A stretch of 31,551 nt of DNA from CAYFRC01 sp050946115. GTDB taxonomy: Bacteria > Bacillota > Clostridia > Christensenellales > Aristaeellaceae. The stretch is taken from the NCBI GenBank assembly GCA_050946115.1, contig JBMNUF010000027.1, forward strand, positions 1 to 31,551, in the 5' to 3' direction. Under the pieces are notes generated by a model. It saw nothing but the letters and a program-made list of their open reading frames with translations, searched no databases and was not told the origin of the DNA. Made by a program: the position numbers and the translations under genes. Positions 7,420 to 14,877 of this stretch are shown here, piece after piece (within the stretch, counting starts at the first letter, position 1; each line of letters opens with the position of its first letter).

Positions 7420-7516
7420 CAATAAAAGAACGTCTGATTCGTGGACGTCCTTGACATATCTGTCTATTTCGGAGGAACTGCAATAAAGAACCGAACGGCA
7501 GAAGCTGCCATTCGGT
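7420..7516 (-). terminator. Tandem minus-strand terminators of the accessory cluster
   Basis: Two hairpins face the minus strand. The first has arms 7505-7516 and 7490-7501 (CAG/CTG closing a 3-base loop, one mismatch-wobble) followed by TTCTTTATT. The second has arms 7444-7450 and 7428-7434 followed by TTTTATT. They would end transcription of the cluster coming from 11 kb before it reaches the aro promoter. The rest of 7322-7554 shows no convincing gene. Confidence 0.6.
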
Positions 7517-7554
7517 GCCCATCCAATCACGGTCATTTCACGGAACACAGCAAT

Positions 7555-7797
7555 TTACAGAAAGAATCTCACACTGCCACAGAAGGCATATCCATCGTCT
7601 TTCGAGGATAGCAATGGGTTTTTCGAGGTTTCCGCCATGCATACCCCGATGATCCCGTCCAATCCCTTTGTATGGCAATCATTGCACACATAGCGTCCGT
7701 GAATGCCTCTGGTTTTGCCGTTCTCCTTTTTGTGGCGGATTTCGCATTCCGATGAAATGCCCGCCTTCAAATACCCAAGAAGCATCTTACAAATCAT
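7555..7797 (-). pseudogene. Degenerate DUF5714-like cysteine-rich fragment
   Basis: An 80-codon frame contains ECEIRHKKENGKTRG, HGRYVCNDCH and CMAETSKNP. This resembles the N-terminal Cys-rich part of DUF5714-type proteins (pattern C-E-I-C-x-K-x ... C-x-x-G-H-Y-V-C-x-x-C-H ... K-D/N-P), but two expected cysteines are Arg and Gly and the expected His of GHYVC is Arg. The frame stops soon after SKNP, where the family continues with a helical region. No ribosome site stands before the ATG. I read it as a broken remnant. The family is recalled by pattern, not computed, and a free-standing small protein cannot be ruled out. Confidence 0.4.
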
Positions 7798-7822
7798 TCA
7801 TTGCGTTGTCCCTATCGATACA

Positions 7823-8416
7823 CTATAGGGAACGGGGCTTAAAGGTGTCCTTATCGATCGCCGTATACAAATCCATGCCGATTTTTCTTTCAAAATGCTC
7901 CTTCAGCGCAAGGTTTGCATTCCATTTTTCGGGATTGTAGGTTCCGTAGCGCGACTTTACGTCGTTCATTCTATCGACGATATCCATCACGCCTTCAGAA
8001 CCTGCCAAGGCGTCGCACAGTTGAATGAGCCTGTCGTATTCGTCGAATTCCGTTTCCCTGAGCATGCTTTGAATCAGCGCGGTTTCTTCCGGCGAAGTGT
8101 CGCGGTTTCCGATATATTCGTCGAGGTTTTTGTTGTGAAAGGAATGCGTCAGGCAAATGCGTGCCGCATCGTCATAGCCCATGGAAAGCATATATGTATA
8201 TCCGTCAAAAACGTGCCGCAGATGTCCCTTGCCGAATTTCCTCCCGATGTCGTGCAAAAGCCCCAACACATACGCTTTCTCCGCATCCATTCCCGCCAAG
8301 GATGCGATTTTCTCGGCGCAGTGCGCGGCGGTCCTGCTGTGATTTCCCCACGGCCCGGGATTGCAGCTTTCGGCTTCCATGAGGATAACCTCGGCTTCTT
8401 CTCTGCTTGGAAACAT
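7823..8416 (-). CDS. HD-domain metal-dependent hydrolase
   Basis: This 197-residue protein belongs to the HD superfamily of metal-dependent phosphohydrolases. The histidines of NHSRTAAH (H26, H32), the H55-D56 doublet in LLHDIGR, and the later helix YDRLIQLCDALAG with a conserved aspartate match the H...HD...D ligand set. The short length and lack of other domains point to a small nucleotide or phosphate-ester hydrolase rather than a signalling HD-GYP. I chose ATG at 8416, preceded by AGGAGG at a 7-base spacing; the frame stays open a little further upstream without a better start. It begins 11 bases after the methyltransferase stop, so the two are probably co-transcribed. The substrate is unknown. 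Confidence 0.8.
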   Translation of the reverse strand: MFPSREEAEVILMEAESCNPGPWGNHSRTAAHCAEKIASLAGMDAEKAYVLGLLHDIGRKFGKGHLRHVFDGYTYMLSMGYDDAARICLTHSFHNKNLDEYIGNRDTSPEETALIQSMLRETEFDEYDRLIQLCDALAGSEGVMDIVDRMNDVKSRYGTYNPEKWNANLALKEHFERKIGMDLYTAIDKDTFKPRSL

Positions 8417-8427
8417 ATGCGTTCCTC

Positions 8428-9231
8428 CTATGCTTTGCGCGGCCGTTTCTCGCAAATATACAACAGGTGATTCGAAGAGCCCAAAAGCTCCCGCTTCTCG
8501 CAGTGGTGCAGGTGGTACGCGGCATACGATGCGAATTCGTCGTCTGACATGGAAAAATCTTCCCTGCCCTCGACGAGTTCGAGGATGCCGTCCGTCGCGA
8601 CCGTCGCGATTTTGCGGGTATCTGTATCGTCAAACAGGCTTTCAAATTCTACGACATCAAAGCCCGTGAAGACCTGCTCCTCAAAATGCTTCACGCAGTA
8701 TGCGTCCGTGAAGTTTTCTTCCATGCCGGCGTGCCAGTTTCCCTGCAGGTAATTGGTATACATGATCGCGTGCACCGACAGGAAAGCCGTCATGATGATG
8801 CCACAGGGCTTTGTGACGCGGATCGCCTCATTCAGCGCCGCCGATTGGTCTTTTGTTTCGTAGAGGTGATATAGCGGGCCGAGAACGAGCACCAGGTCGA
8901 ACGTATCATCCTTCAACCCACTCAGGTCAATCGCATCCATTTGAAGCGCGGTGAGGGTGTCCAATTCGCGGCTATTTTGCCGGAGGATGCGATAATTCTC
9001 CTCCGCAAGCTCGACGGCGGTAACCCGATAGCCCCGCTTTGCCAGCTCGATCGAATATCGCCCCGTACCCGCGCCGATTTCCAAAATATCCGCCGTCTTC
9101 GGGAGGAATTTGTGGATATAGTGCATGGTCGTCAGATATTCGAGCTGCCCGTGCCGACTCTTTGCCAAGCGAACATCCTCGTCGCATTCGGTACCATAGA
9201 AGGAATTGAGTATTTCGACGCGTTTTTTCAT
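8428..9231 (-). CDS. Class I SAM-dependent methyltransferase
   Basis: A 267-residue Rossmann-fold methyltransferase. Motif I is ILEIGAGTGRYS (residues 49-60), followed by the acidic end of strand 2 in VTAVELAEEN, MDAIDLSGL, and FDLVLVLGPLYHLYE as the motif IV region. The C-terminal half is extended and may hold the substrate pocket. ATG at 9231 overlaps the stop of the upstream kinase gene (ATGA) and has GGAGG 10 bases upstream, so translation is coupled. The frame is open upstream to 9522 but that part lies inside the kinase gene and is not used. The target, small molecule or macromolecule, cannot be told. Confidence 0.85.
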   Translation of the reverse strand: MKKRVEILNSFYGTECDEDVRLAKSRHGQLEYLTTMHYIHKFLPKTADILEIGAGTGRYSIELAKRGYRVTAVELAEENYRILRQNSRELDTLTALQMDAIDLSGLKDDTFDLVLVLGPLYHLYETKDQSAALNEAIRVTKPCGIIMTAFLSVHAIMYTNYLQGNWHAGMEENFTDAYCVKHFEEQVFTGFDVVEFESLFDDTDTRKIATVATDGILELVEGREDFSMSDDEFASYAAYHLHHCEKRELLGSSNHLLYICEKRPRKA

Positions 9232-9788
9232 ATGCGATTTTCCTCCGTATATCCATTCAACAGCTGCGGAATCAGCGCGGAAAGCGACGGGATGTATTCG
9301 CCGGTGGTGTCTATGCGGAAGGTGAGCACCTGCAGTTGCGGCGGCTCGTAGTGTGCAAGAGGTGTCGCTGCTTCGCCTCGGGTGCCGTGAAAGCGACTTC
9401 GGCGCATGTCGGCGAGGTCGCGCCGCAGAAACCGTTCCCGCGCGATTTCGCTGCGCTCGGGCGCACACAGGCAGATGCGGATTTGCGCCTTGTCCATGAG
9501 CGGGGACAGGTACTTTTCCCACACCGCGTGTTGGAATGCGGCTTCGGCGATCAGCGAACAGCCGCCCGAAAGCATTTGTACCATGATCTCAAAAAACAGG
9601 TTCGTAGCCAACAGATTGGCGTTTTCGGGCTGCTGCGATGCCGACTGCTCCCATGTGTGTACGCATCCCTCTTTGATGCGGTCGCGGCTCAGCAGCGGCA
9701 GGCACGCCTCGCGCGACAGCGCTTCGGCAAAGGTCGTCTTGCCCGCGCCGGGCTCGCCCGTAACGATAATCAAAAAAGGTAGGTTCAT
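9228..9788 (-). CDS. P-loop ATP-binding kinase (AAA_33/zeta-like)
   Basis: The 186-residue protein begins with a strand and the Walker A motif GEPGAGKT (residues 11-18), then LLSRDRIKEG, the usual substrate-side D-R of small P-loop kinases. A later strand GCSLIAEAAFQ could carry Walker B, and R-x6-R-R-D (ARERFLRRD) could be the lid arginines. This architecture is shared by small-molecule kinases, polynucleotide-kinase-like proteins and zeta toxins. No antitoxin-like small gene lies next to it, so a toxin role is not supported. GGAGG lies 6 bases before ATG. It is coupled to the downstream methyltransferase. Confidence 0.75.
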   Translation of the reverse strand: MNLPFLIIVTGEPGAGKTTFAEALSREACLPLLSRDRIKEGCVHTWEQSASQQPENANLLATNLFFEIMVQMLSGGCSLIAEAAFQHAVWEKYLSPLMDKAQIRICLCAPERSEIARERFLRRDLADMRRSRFHGTRGEAATPLAHYEPPQLQVLTFRIDTTGEYIPSLSALIPQLLNGYTEENRI

Positions 9789-9835
9789 CGCGCACCTCCG
9801 TCGCCGCTATACATCAGGAACATACAACATCCGAC

Positions 9836-10531
9836 TCATTCCGCCCCTGCGACGCCCTCGTTTACGATTTTTGCATAGACATCCTCGGGGATCATGGGCG
9901 ATGTGATTTCTGCCAAAAGGGCGTCCTCGATTGCGCCGTCCTCGGCATACTGCCTGCCCGCCTTCCGCACGAGTTTGAGCCGCGGAATCGTCACCTGTGC
10001 GGCTTCGGGCGCGTTGAACATGGGGCTTTCCAGCACCGTGATGATCGTAGAGTGGTTCGGGAACATCAGCCTGAAGCCCGCCACCATCGGCTCAAAGTTC
10101 CTTTGGCTATTGGGGAAGCCGCAGCCGCAGATCATCACGTATTGCAAATGCAAAAAATCTGCCTGCCCCACGTGCTCATATCGCCCGTCTACCTTCTGCA
10201 TCGCCAAGGAGCTTAGCGGCATCGTTCGATCGAGCAATGCTTTCAGCGGCGCGGGCATTGCATAGTTGTAGAGCGGGAAGCTGAACAGCAGCACGTCGCT
10301 TGCGAGGATTTCCCGCAAGATGCCGCGCATATCGTCGTCGTAGATGCAGGTTCCGCCGTTGCGCTTACAGGTAAAGCAGCCGGAACAGTATTCGATATGG
10401 CTGTCGATGACGTGAATCGTATGAATCTCCTGTTCCGCAACATCGCGCATCCCCTCAAGAAACGCGCGTGTGATGTGCAGGGTGTCGCTCTTCTCCCGCT
10501 TGGGGCTTCCGTTCAGGACAAGAATCTTCAT
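9836..10531 (-). CDS. Flavodoxin-fold NAD(P)H-dependent FMN oxidoreductase
   Basis: The 231-residue protein starts MKILVLNGSPKREKSDT, the FMN-phosphate-binding loop of NADPH-dependent FMN reductases. Residues 49-62 have the pattern C-x2-C-x2-C-x6-C followed by YDDDM, as in the iron-sulfur flavoprotein-like branch of the family. FPLYNYAMPAPLKALLDR is the conserved flavin-side helix. It probably moves electrons from NAD(P)H by way of FMN to a small acceptor; whether a cluster is bound at the cysteines is not certain. AGGAGGG lies 10 bases before ATG. It is the first intact gene of the minus-strand accessory cluster, with 47 bases to the kinase gene. Confidence 0.85.
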   Translation of the reverse strand: MKILVLNGSPKREKSDTLHITRAFLEGMRDVAEQEIHTIHVIDSHIEYCSGCFTCKRNGGTCIYDDDMRGILREILASDVLLFSFPLYNYAMPAPLKALLDRTMPLSSLAMQKVDGRYEHVGQADFLHLQYVMICGCGFPNSQRNFEPMVAGFRLMFPNHSTIITVLESPMFNAPEAAQVTIPRLKLVRKAGRQYAEDGAIEDALLAEITSPMIPEDVYAKIVNEGVAGAE

Positions 10532-10558
10532 CGCCTCGTGCCCTCCTTAATATTTGGT

Positions 10559-10937
10559 TCACAATTTCCTTTGCAGACAGACCATGACGACCAATTGTTT
10601 TCTGCAATCGTAGATCGGGCAGCCGTAATGAAAGGTGAAGAAATACTTGACCGAATGGTGCAGAACGGAATATGCGCTCCGATACGTCCGCGCTGGATAT
10701 TCCAGCGGTGCCTTTACGTAGTCTCTTCCATGAAATTCGGGGTATACGGCGATGTTTTTGATTTCTAAAACGCCGTTCCCCTCGTCCGTAACGACGCGCT
10801 CCGCTTTGATACCGCCGTCATCCAAAACGTACAGGGTGCCGCGCTCCAAATAGCAGTCGATCATACCCTCCTGCCCGTCCGCGAGCAGAAGCTGGGGGGA
10901 ATTGCTTCTTATCTTCGGGAACCTGCTGTATTTGCAT
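10559..10937 (-). pseudogene. GNAT-family N-acetyltransferase, frameshifted and internally deleted
   Basis: Minus-strand ATG at 10937 starts MQIQQVPEDKKQF. Immediately after a run of six C residues the meaningful frame shifts to LLLADGQEGMID, which continues into MIDCYLERGTLYVLDDGG and VLEIKNIAVYPEFHG, a standard GNAT core leading to the acetyl-CoA loop. The loop (R/Q-x-x-G-x-G/A) is damaged (HGRDYVKA). Soon after YSVL the frame jumps to HHSVKYFFTFHYGCPIYD, missing the stretch of about 20 residues that normally carries the last catalytic strand and helix. So it has at least one frameshift and one in-frame deletion. It lies just upstream of the flavin oxidoreductase gene and is decaying. Confidence 0.6.
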
Positions 10938-10942
10938 GCTAC

Positions 10943-11068
10943 TTAGCCTTTGTTCGTCTTCGATATGAGAAGCCCGAGAAACTCCTGCCGTTCCTCTTCG
11001 CTGCCGAAGCAGGTTGCGGGAATCAATGTTCCTTCGGTCGGATATGGTAGCTTTCCGCTTTTTTGCAT
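10943..11068 (-). CDS. Short unrecognised open frame, 41 residues
   Basis: A minus-strand frame from ATG 11068 to TAA 10943 encodes MQKSGKLPYPTEGTLIP followed by a cysteine and an E-rich helix (GSEEERQEFLGLL). It ends 5 bases before the start of the GNAT pseudogene. The composition looks protein-like, but there is no clear ribosome site and I recognise no family. It may be the tail of a broken gene. Positions 11069-11223 show nothing else of note. Confidence 0.25.
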   Translation of the reverse strand: MQKSGKLPYPTEGTLIPATCFGSEEERQEFLGLLISKTNKG

Positions 11069-11223
11069 CCTAATTTATGGATAAACTGATCGAAAAGAAA
11101 TACATCCGTTTTGCGAATATGAGGAAAATGAGAGCGGCAAGCAAAACACCACAGCTTTGGTCATGGCGATGTCTCCGCATGGTACCTAATAAACCGCAAT
11201 CGCGTCCCTCCCGAATATACGGC

Positions 11224-11253
11224 GGGCTGTCTCAAAACGGAAAGAGACAGCCC
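11224..11253 (-). terminator. Terminator hairpin after the foldase gene
   Basis: A perfect 10-base-pair stem (GGGCTGTCTC with GAGACAGCCC) with a 10-base loop lies 18 bases beyond the stop of the minus-strand foldase gene. There is no long T-run after it on the minus strand (GCCGTATATT), so it may be a weak terminator or an mRNA 3'-end stabiliser. Confidence 0.6.
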
Positions 11254-11271
11254 ATGTATAGGTGAGATGTA

Positions 11272-12696
11272 TCAGTCGAACCTCTTGAGATAGGTCTTGA
11301 CGTTCGCGTCCTTGACCCACTGCTCGACCGCCGCATCGTAGGAAGCGTCCTTCGCGGTCTTCAGCGCGTTTTCGGCGGCCGTCGCGCGGAGTTCTTCCGT
11401 ATCGACCGCGCCGGGCGTGACGTCGGAAATGTACTTGATGATGTGCAAGCCGTTGGAGCCGAGCACGGGCTCGGACACGTCGCCGACATTCTGCAGCGCC
11501 ATTGCGGTATCGGTGAACACCTGCTCCCACATCGCAGAGTTCGCGGACACGTAATAGCCGATGGTCTTGGTGGGCTCGTTCTGCATGCCCGGGTCTTCGC
11601 CGTACTGCGCAATGACATCCTCAAAGCTCGTGCCGCCCGCGATCAAGTCCAGCGCCTCCTGCGCCTTGGGCATGAGCTTTTCCTTGTATGCCGCTTCGAG
11701 GGCGGCGATCTCGGCTTCGAGCTCGGCTTTCTGCGCGTTCAGCTCCGCCAACTCTTCCTCGTCGGTCTGCTCGGCGGGCTCCTCTGCTGCTTCCTCGGCG
11801 GTCGTATCGGCGGGTTCTTCCGCCGCTTCCTCGATGGCGTCCTCTAAAGGCGCTTCTTCGGCGGCATCCGCTTCATCCGCAGCGGCGGCTTCGGCGATCG
11901 CGGTCTCCAAATCGTCGATCTGTGCCTCGACGGAGGACAGGTCGGCCTTCAGCGTCGAAAGCGCGGAAATCTCCTCGTCCGTGAGCTTGATGAGGATGTG
12001 CTTCACGGTGCGGTAGCCTTCGGGGACCCACGCGACATCGGTGCCGCCCGTCATCGCGCGCTCAAAAGCTGCGGGGTCGTCCCGGTATTTCTCCTGATCG
12101 CCCGAGACGAGCTGCTGATACGCCGCTTCCTTTTCCGCATCGGTCACAGAGACATCCTTGGTCACTTCTTCGTAGAGAAGGTCCTGCCAATATCCGTCGA
12201 TCGCGCCCTCGACGACGCTTTCCAGCGTGTAGCCGTAGTTCTTCGCGAGGAATTCCTGCGCCTGCTTCGCGGGATCGTCCTCCCCTTCGGCGGCGGGCGG
12301 CATGGAGGAGGTGTACATGGCGATCATGTCGTCGTAATCCTTCTGCGCCTGTTCCTTGAGCTCCGCCTGCTTCTCCTCGGGGATCTCCGTGAAACCGAAA
12401 GATTCCGCCTTGAGCTTCACGATCTTGTCCTCGGCGAGCATTTGGAGGATGTTTTCCTTCTGCTCGTTCAGGAAATCGGTGCCGTAGGCGGCGATGTCCG
12501 CGCCGTACGCGGCGTAACTGTTGACAAGTTGCGCGAGGGATTCCCGCGCCTCGCCCTTGGTGACGAAGCCGCCGGTAAACTCGGCGACGTGCTCAGCGTT
12601 GTCCATTTCCTCGTCGATGACGATCATGCTGCACCCGCTGAACGCGAACAGCAAGACGAGCATCGCGGCGAGAATGCGAATTCTTTTGTCGATCAT
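11272..12696 (-). CDS. PrsA-like parvulin peptidyl-prolyl isomerase lipoprotein with a coiled-coil insertion
   Basis: An extracytoplasmic foldase. Residues 1-22 form a lipoprotein signal (MIDKRIRIL, hydrophobic core, FSGC with C22 as lipid anchor). Residues from about 35 to 220 resemble the SurA/PrsA N-terminal chaperone helices. The parvulin fold opens with VKHILIKL at about 230 and resumes with KAQEALDLIAGGTSFEDVIAQYG at about 345, followed by DPGM, IGYYV and GLHIIKYISD. Between the two lies roughly 105 residues of Glu/Ala-rich, coiled-coil-like sequence, not usual in PrsA (family size about 290-340; here 474). ATG at 12696 is preferred (GGATGG 8 bases upstream); ATG at 12708 overlaps that site. 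It stands alone with its own promoter and terminator, divergent from parE. PrsA-type helps fold secreted proteins. Confidence 0.85.
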   Translation of the reverse strand: MIDKRIRILAAMLVLLFAFSGCSMIVIDEEMDNAEHVAEFTGGFVTKGEARESLAQLVNSYAAYGADIAAYGTDFLNEQKENILQMLAEDKIVKLKAESFGFTEIPEEKQAELKEQAQKDYDDMIAMYTSSMPPAAEGEDDPAKQAQEFLAKNYGYTLESVVEGAIDGYWQDLLYEEVTKDVSVTDAEKEAAYQQLVSGDQEKYRDDPAAFERAMTGGTDVAWVPEGYRTVKHILIKLTDEEISALSTLKADLSSVEAQIDDLETAIAEAAAADEADAAEEAPLEDAIEEAAEEPADTTAEEAAEEPAEQTDEEELAELNAQKAELEAEIAALEAAYKEKLMPKAQEALDLIAGGTSFEDVIAQYGEDPGMQNEPTKTIGYYVSANSAMWEQVFTDTAMALQNVGDVSEPVLGSNGLHIIKYISDVTPGAVDTEELRATAAENALKTAKDASYDAAVEQWVKDANVKTYLKRFD

Positions 12697-12746
12697 AGTG
12701 AGAACCATCCTTTCAAGTCCCTCTCAAGGGAGAACATACAATGTAT

Positions 12747-12774
12747 AGTATACATGTTTTTTCGCGCTTGACAA
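12747..12774 (-). promoter_or_regulatory. Promoter of the foldase gene
   Basis: On the minus strand TTGTCA (12774-12769), a 16-base spacer and TATACT (12752-12747) stand about 50 bases before the foldase ATG. The -10 box lies in a small palindrome (ATGTATAGTATACAT), which could bind a regulator, but this is only suggestive. Confidence 0.7.
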
Positions 12775-12855
12775 GCCCGTTTTCGTAAATCGTCGGAAAA
12801 TGTCGTTGCGCACTTTTTGTCTCGGCGAGATATCCAACAGAATTAACGTGATTAT

Positions 12856-12863
12856 GATATACT
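12856..12863 (+). promoter_or_regulatory. Extended -10 promoter of the parE operon
   Basis: TG-A-TATACT (TATACT at 12858-12863) forms an extended -10 element. No good -35 box is seen 16-18 bases upstream. Transcription would start near 12870, leaving a very short leader before ATG at 12892; the ribosome site GGGGGAG is 3 to 4 bases from the ATG. Confidence 0.55.
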
Positions 12864-12891
12864 GTCACCAAAACGAGTATCGGGGGAGAAC

Positions 12892-14877
12892 ATGGCAAAG
12901 ACATATCAGGCGAGCGATATTCAGGTGCTCGAGGGGCTGGACGCGGTGCGCATGCGCCCGGGAATGTACATCGGGACGACCGGCAGCCGCGGTCTGCACC
13001 ATTTAATTTGGGAAATTGTAGACAACGCGATCGACGAGGCGGCAAACGGCTACGCGGACGAAATCGCCGTCACGCTGCACAAGGACGGGAGCTGCGAGGT
13101 TTCCGATAACGGGCGCGGCGTGCCCGTTGATATCCATCCGCAGTTCGGCGTATCGGCGGTGGAGGTCGTCTACACGCAGCTGCACGCGGGCGGGAAATTC
13201 GACAACAAAAATTATACCTATTCGGGCGGACTGCATGGCGTGGGCGCATCGGTCGTCAACGCGCTGTCCGAATGGATGACGGTAGACGTATATAAGGATT
13301 TCGGGCACTATTTTCAGCGCTTTGAGAGCGTGACCGACCCCAAGACGCAAAAAATCCTCTCGGGGCACCCGGTCGCGCCTTTGGAAAAGCTCGGCGGCAC
13401 GAAGAAAAAGGGCACCGTCGTGTGCTTTAAGCCCGACCCAAGGGTGTTTGAGTCGGTCGAGTTTCAATACGACGTCGTAAGGCGGCGCCTGCGCGAGCTC
13501 GCCTATCTCAACGGCGGCGTGCGGTTCGTGCTCACGGACGAGCGGATGAAGGACCCGGAAGCGCGGACGCTCTCCTTCCTGTACGAGGGCGGGCTTTCGG
13601 ACTTTCTCAAATTCGTGAATGCGGAAAAGAATCCCATCGGCGATCCGATCCTGTTTGAAGGCGAAAAGGACGGCTTTCGCATGCGCGTCGCGATTCAATA
13701 CACCGATTCCTACAACGAGACGATGCTCTCCTTCGTAAACAACATCCCGACGGCGGAGGGCGGCACGCATGAGGCGGGCTTTCGCGCCGCCTTGACCAAG
13801 GCGTTTAACGACTATGCCCGCCGCGTCGGCGCACTCAAGGACAAGGACGCAAACCTCACGGGCGAGGACTACCGCGAGGGCATGACGGCGATCGTCTCGA
13901 CGAACGTGCAGCGGCCGCAGTTCGAAGGGCAGACGAAGGGTCGCCTCGGAAATACCGAGGTGCGCCCGCTCGCCGAGGCGATCACGCTGGAGAACATGGG
14001 CATTTATCTGGACGATTTGAAAAACCAGGAGCAGGCGGGAAAGCTCCTTGAAAAGGCGCTGCAGACTGCGAAGGTGCGCGAGGCCGTGCGCAAGGCGCGC
14101 GATATCGCGCGCGCGAAAAACCAGTTGGAAGCCGCGCCGCTCGTGGGCAAGCTCTCCTCCTGCACGGGCAGGGACTATTCCAAGAACGAACTGTACATCG
14201 TGGAGGGCGATTCGGCGGGCGGCAGCGCGAAGCAGGGGCGCGACAGGCGCTTTCAGGCGATTTTGCCTCTGCGCGGAAAGCCGCTGAACGCCGAAAAGAA
14301 GCGCATAGACCAGGTGCTTGCGAACGAGGAATTCCGAAGCATCATCACCGCGCTCGGAACGGGCATAGGCGACGATTTTACCATTGAAAAGCTCAAATAC
14401 AACCGCGTGGTCATCCTGTCGGACGCCGATCAGGACGGCGCGCACATCCGCGCGATCCTGCTCACATTTTTCTTCCGCTACATGTGCGACCTCGTGCGCG
14501 AAGGGCACGTCTATATCGGCATGCCGCCGCTGTACAAGTGCTCCAAGGGCGATACTTCCATCTATTGCTACGACGACAAGGAGCTTGACGCGGCGATCAA
14601 GCGCCTCGGCAGGGGCTATACCCTGCAGCGCTACAAAGGCTTGGGCGAAATGAACCCCGAGCAGCTCTGGGAGACGACGATGAACCCCGACAAGCGCAAG
14701 ATGATGCAGGTGACGATCGAGGACGCCGTGGAGGCGGAGCGCATGGTGACGATCCTCATGGGCGACAAGGTCGAGCCGCGCAGGCTCTACATTTCCGAAC
14801 ACGCGGATTTCAACAAGGAAGACACCTTCATGGAGCGCGTGCAGATAGGAGGCGACGGACATGGCAAGGGAGAATAA
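12892..14877 (+). CDS. parE: Type IIA topoisomerase ATPase subunit, ParE-like
   Basis: This is the ATP-hydrolysing subunit that works with the next gene product to pass one DNA duplex through another. The GHKL ATPase has E41 and N45 in EIVDNAIDEA, D71-NGRG, and GGLHGVG at 111-117. The transducer domain follows. The TOPRIM domain has EGDSAGG (about 437-443), PLRGKPLN, and S-D-A-D-Q-D-G-A-H (about 510-518) for Mg2+, then the QRYKGLGEMNPEQLW tail. Length 661 fits ParE or short GyrB. I favour topoisomerase IV because the partner is ParC-like, but gyrase cannot be excluded by eye. The gene overlaps parC by 17 bases. Long open frames on the opposite strand here are only codon-bias shadows. Confidence 0.85.
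   Translation: MAKTYQASDIQVLEGLDAVRMRPGMYIGTTGSRGLHHLIWEIVDNAIDEAANGYADEIAVTLHKDGSCEVSDNGRGVPVDIHPQFGVSAVEVVYTQLHAGGKFDNKNYTYSGGLHGVGASVVNALSEWMTVDVYKDFGHYFQRFESVTDPKTQKILSGHPVAPLEKLGGTKKKGTVVCFKPDPRVFESVEFQYDVVRRRLRELAYLNGGVRFVLTDERMKDPEARTLSFLYEGGLSDFLKFVNAEKNPIGDPILFEGEKDGFRMRVAIQYTDSYNETMLSFVNNIPTAEGGTHEAGFRAALTKAFNDYARRVGALKDKDANLTGEDYREGMTAIVSTNVQRPQFEGQTKGRLGNTEVRPLAEAITLENMGIYLDDLKNQEQAGKLLEKALQTAKVREAVRKARDIARAKNQLEAAPLVGKLSSCTGRDYSKNELYIVEGDSAGGSAKQGRDRRFQAILPLRGKPLNAEKKRIDQVLANEEFRSIITALGTGIGDDFTIEKLKYNRVVILSDADQDGAHIRAILLTFFFRYMCDLVREGHVYIGMPPLYKCSKGDTSIYCYDDKELDAAIKRLGRGYTLQRYKGLGEMNPEQLWETTMNPDKRKMMQVTIEDAVEAERMVTILMGDKVEPRRLYISEHADFNKEDTFMERVQIGGDGHGKGE

Noticed and set aside
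9228..9788. Zeta-toxin of a toxin-antitoxin pair
   Set aside because: The P-loop kinase fold is shared, but no small partner gene overlaps its start, and it is coupled to a methyltransferase.
11077..11265. 62-codon plus-strand frame between the GNAT pseudogene and the foldase gene
   Set aside because: No ribosome site, no recognisable content, and it runs into the terminator hairpin at 11224-11253.
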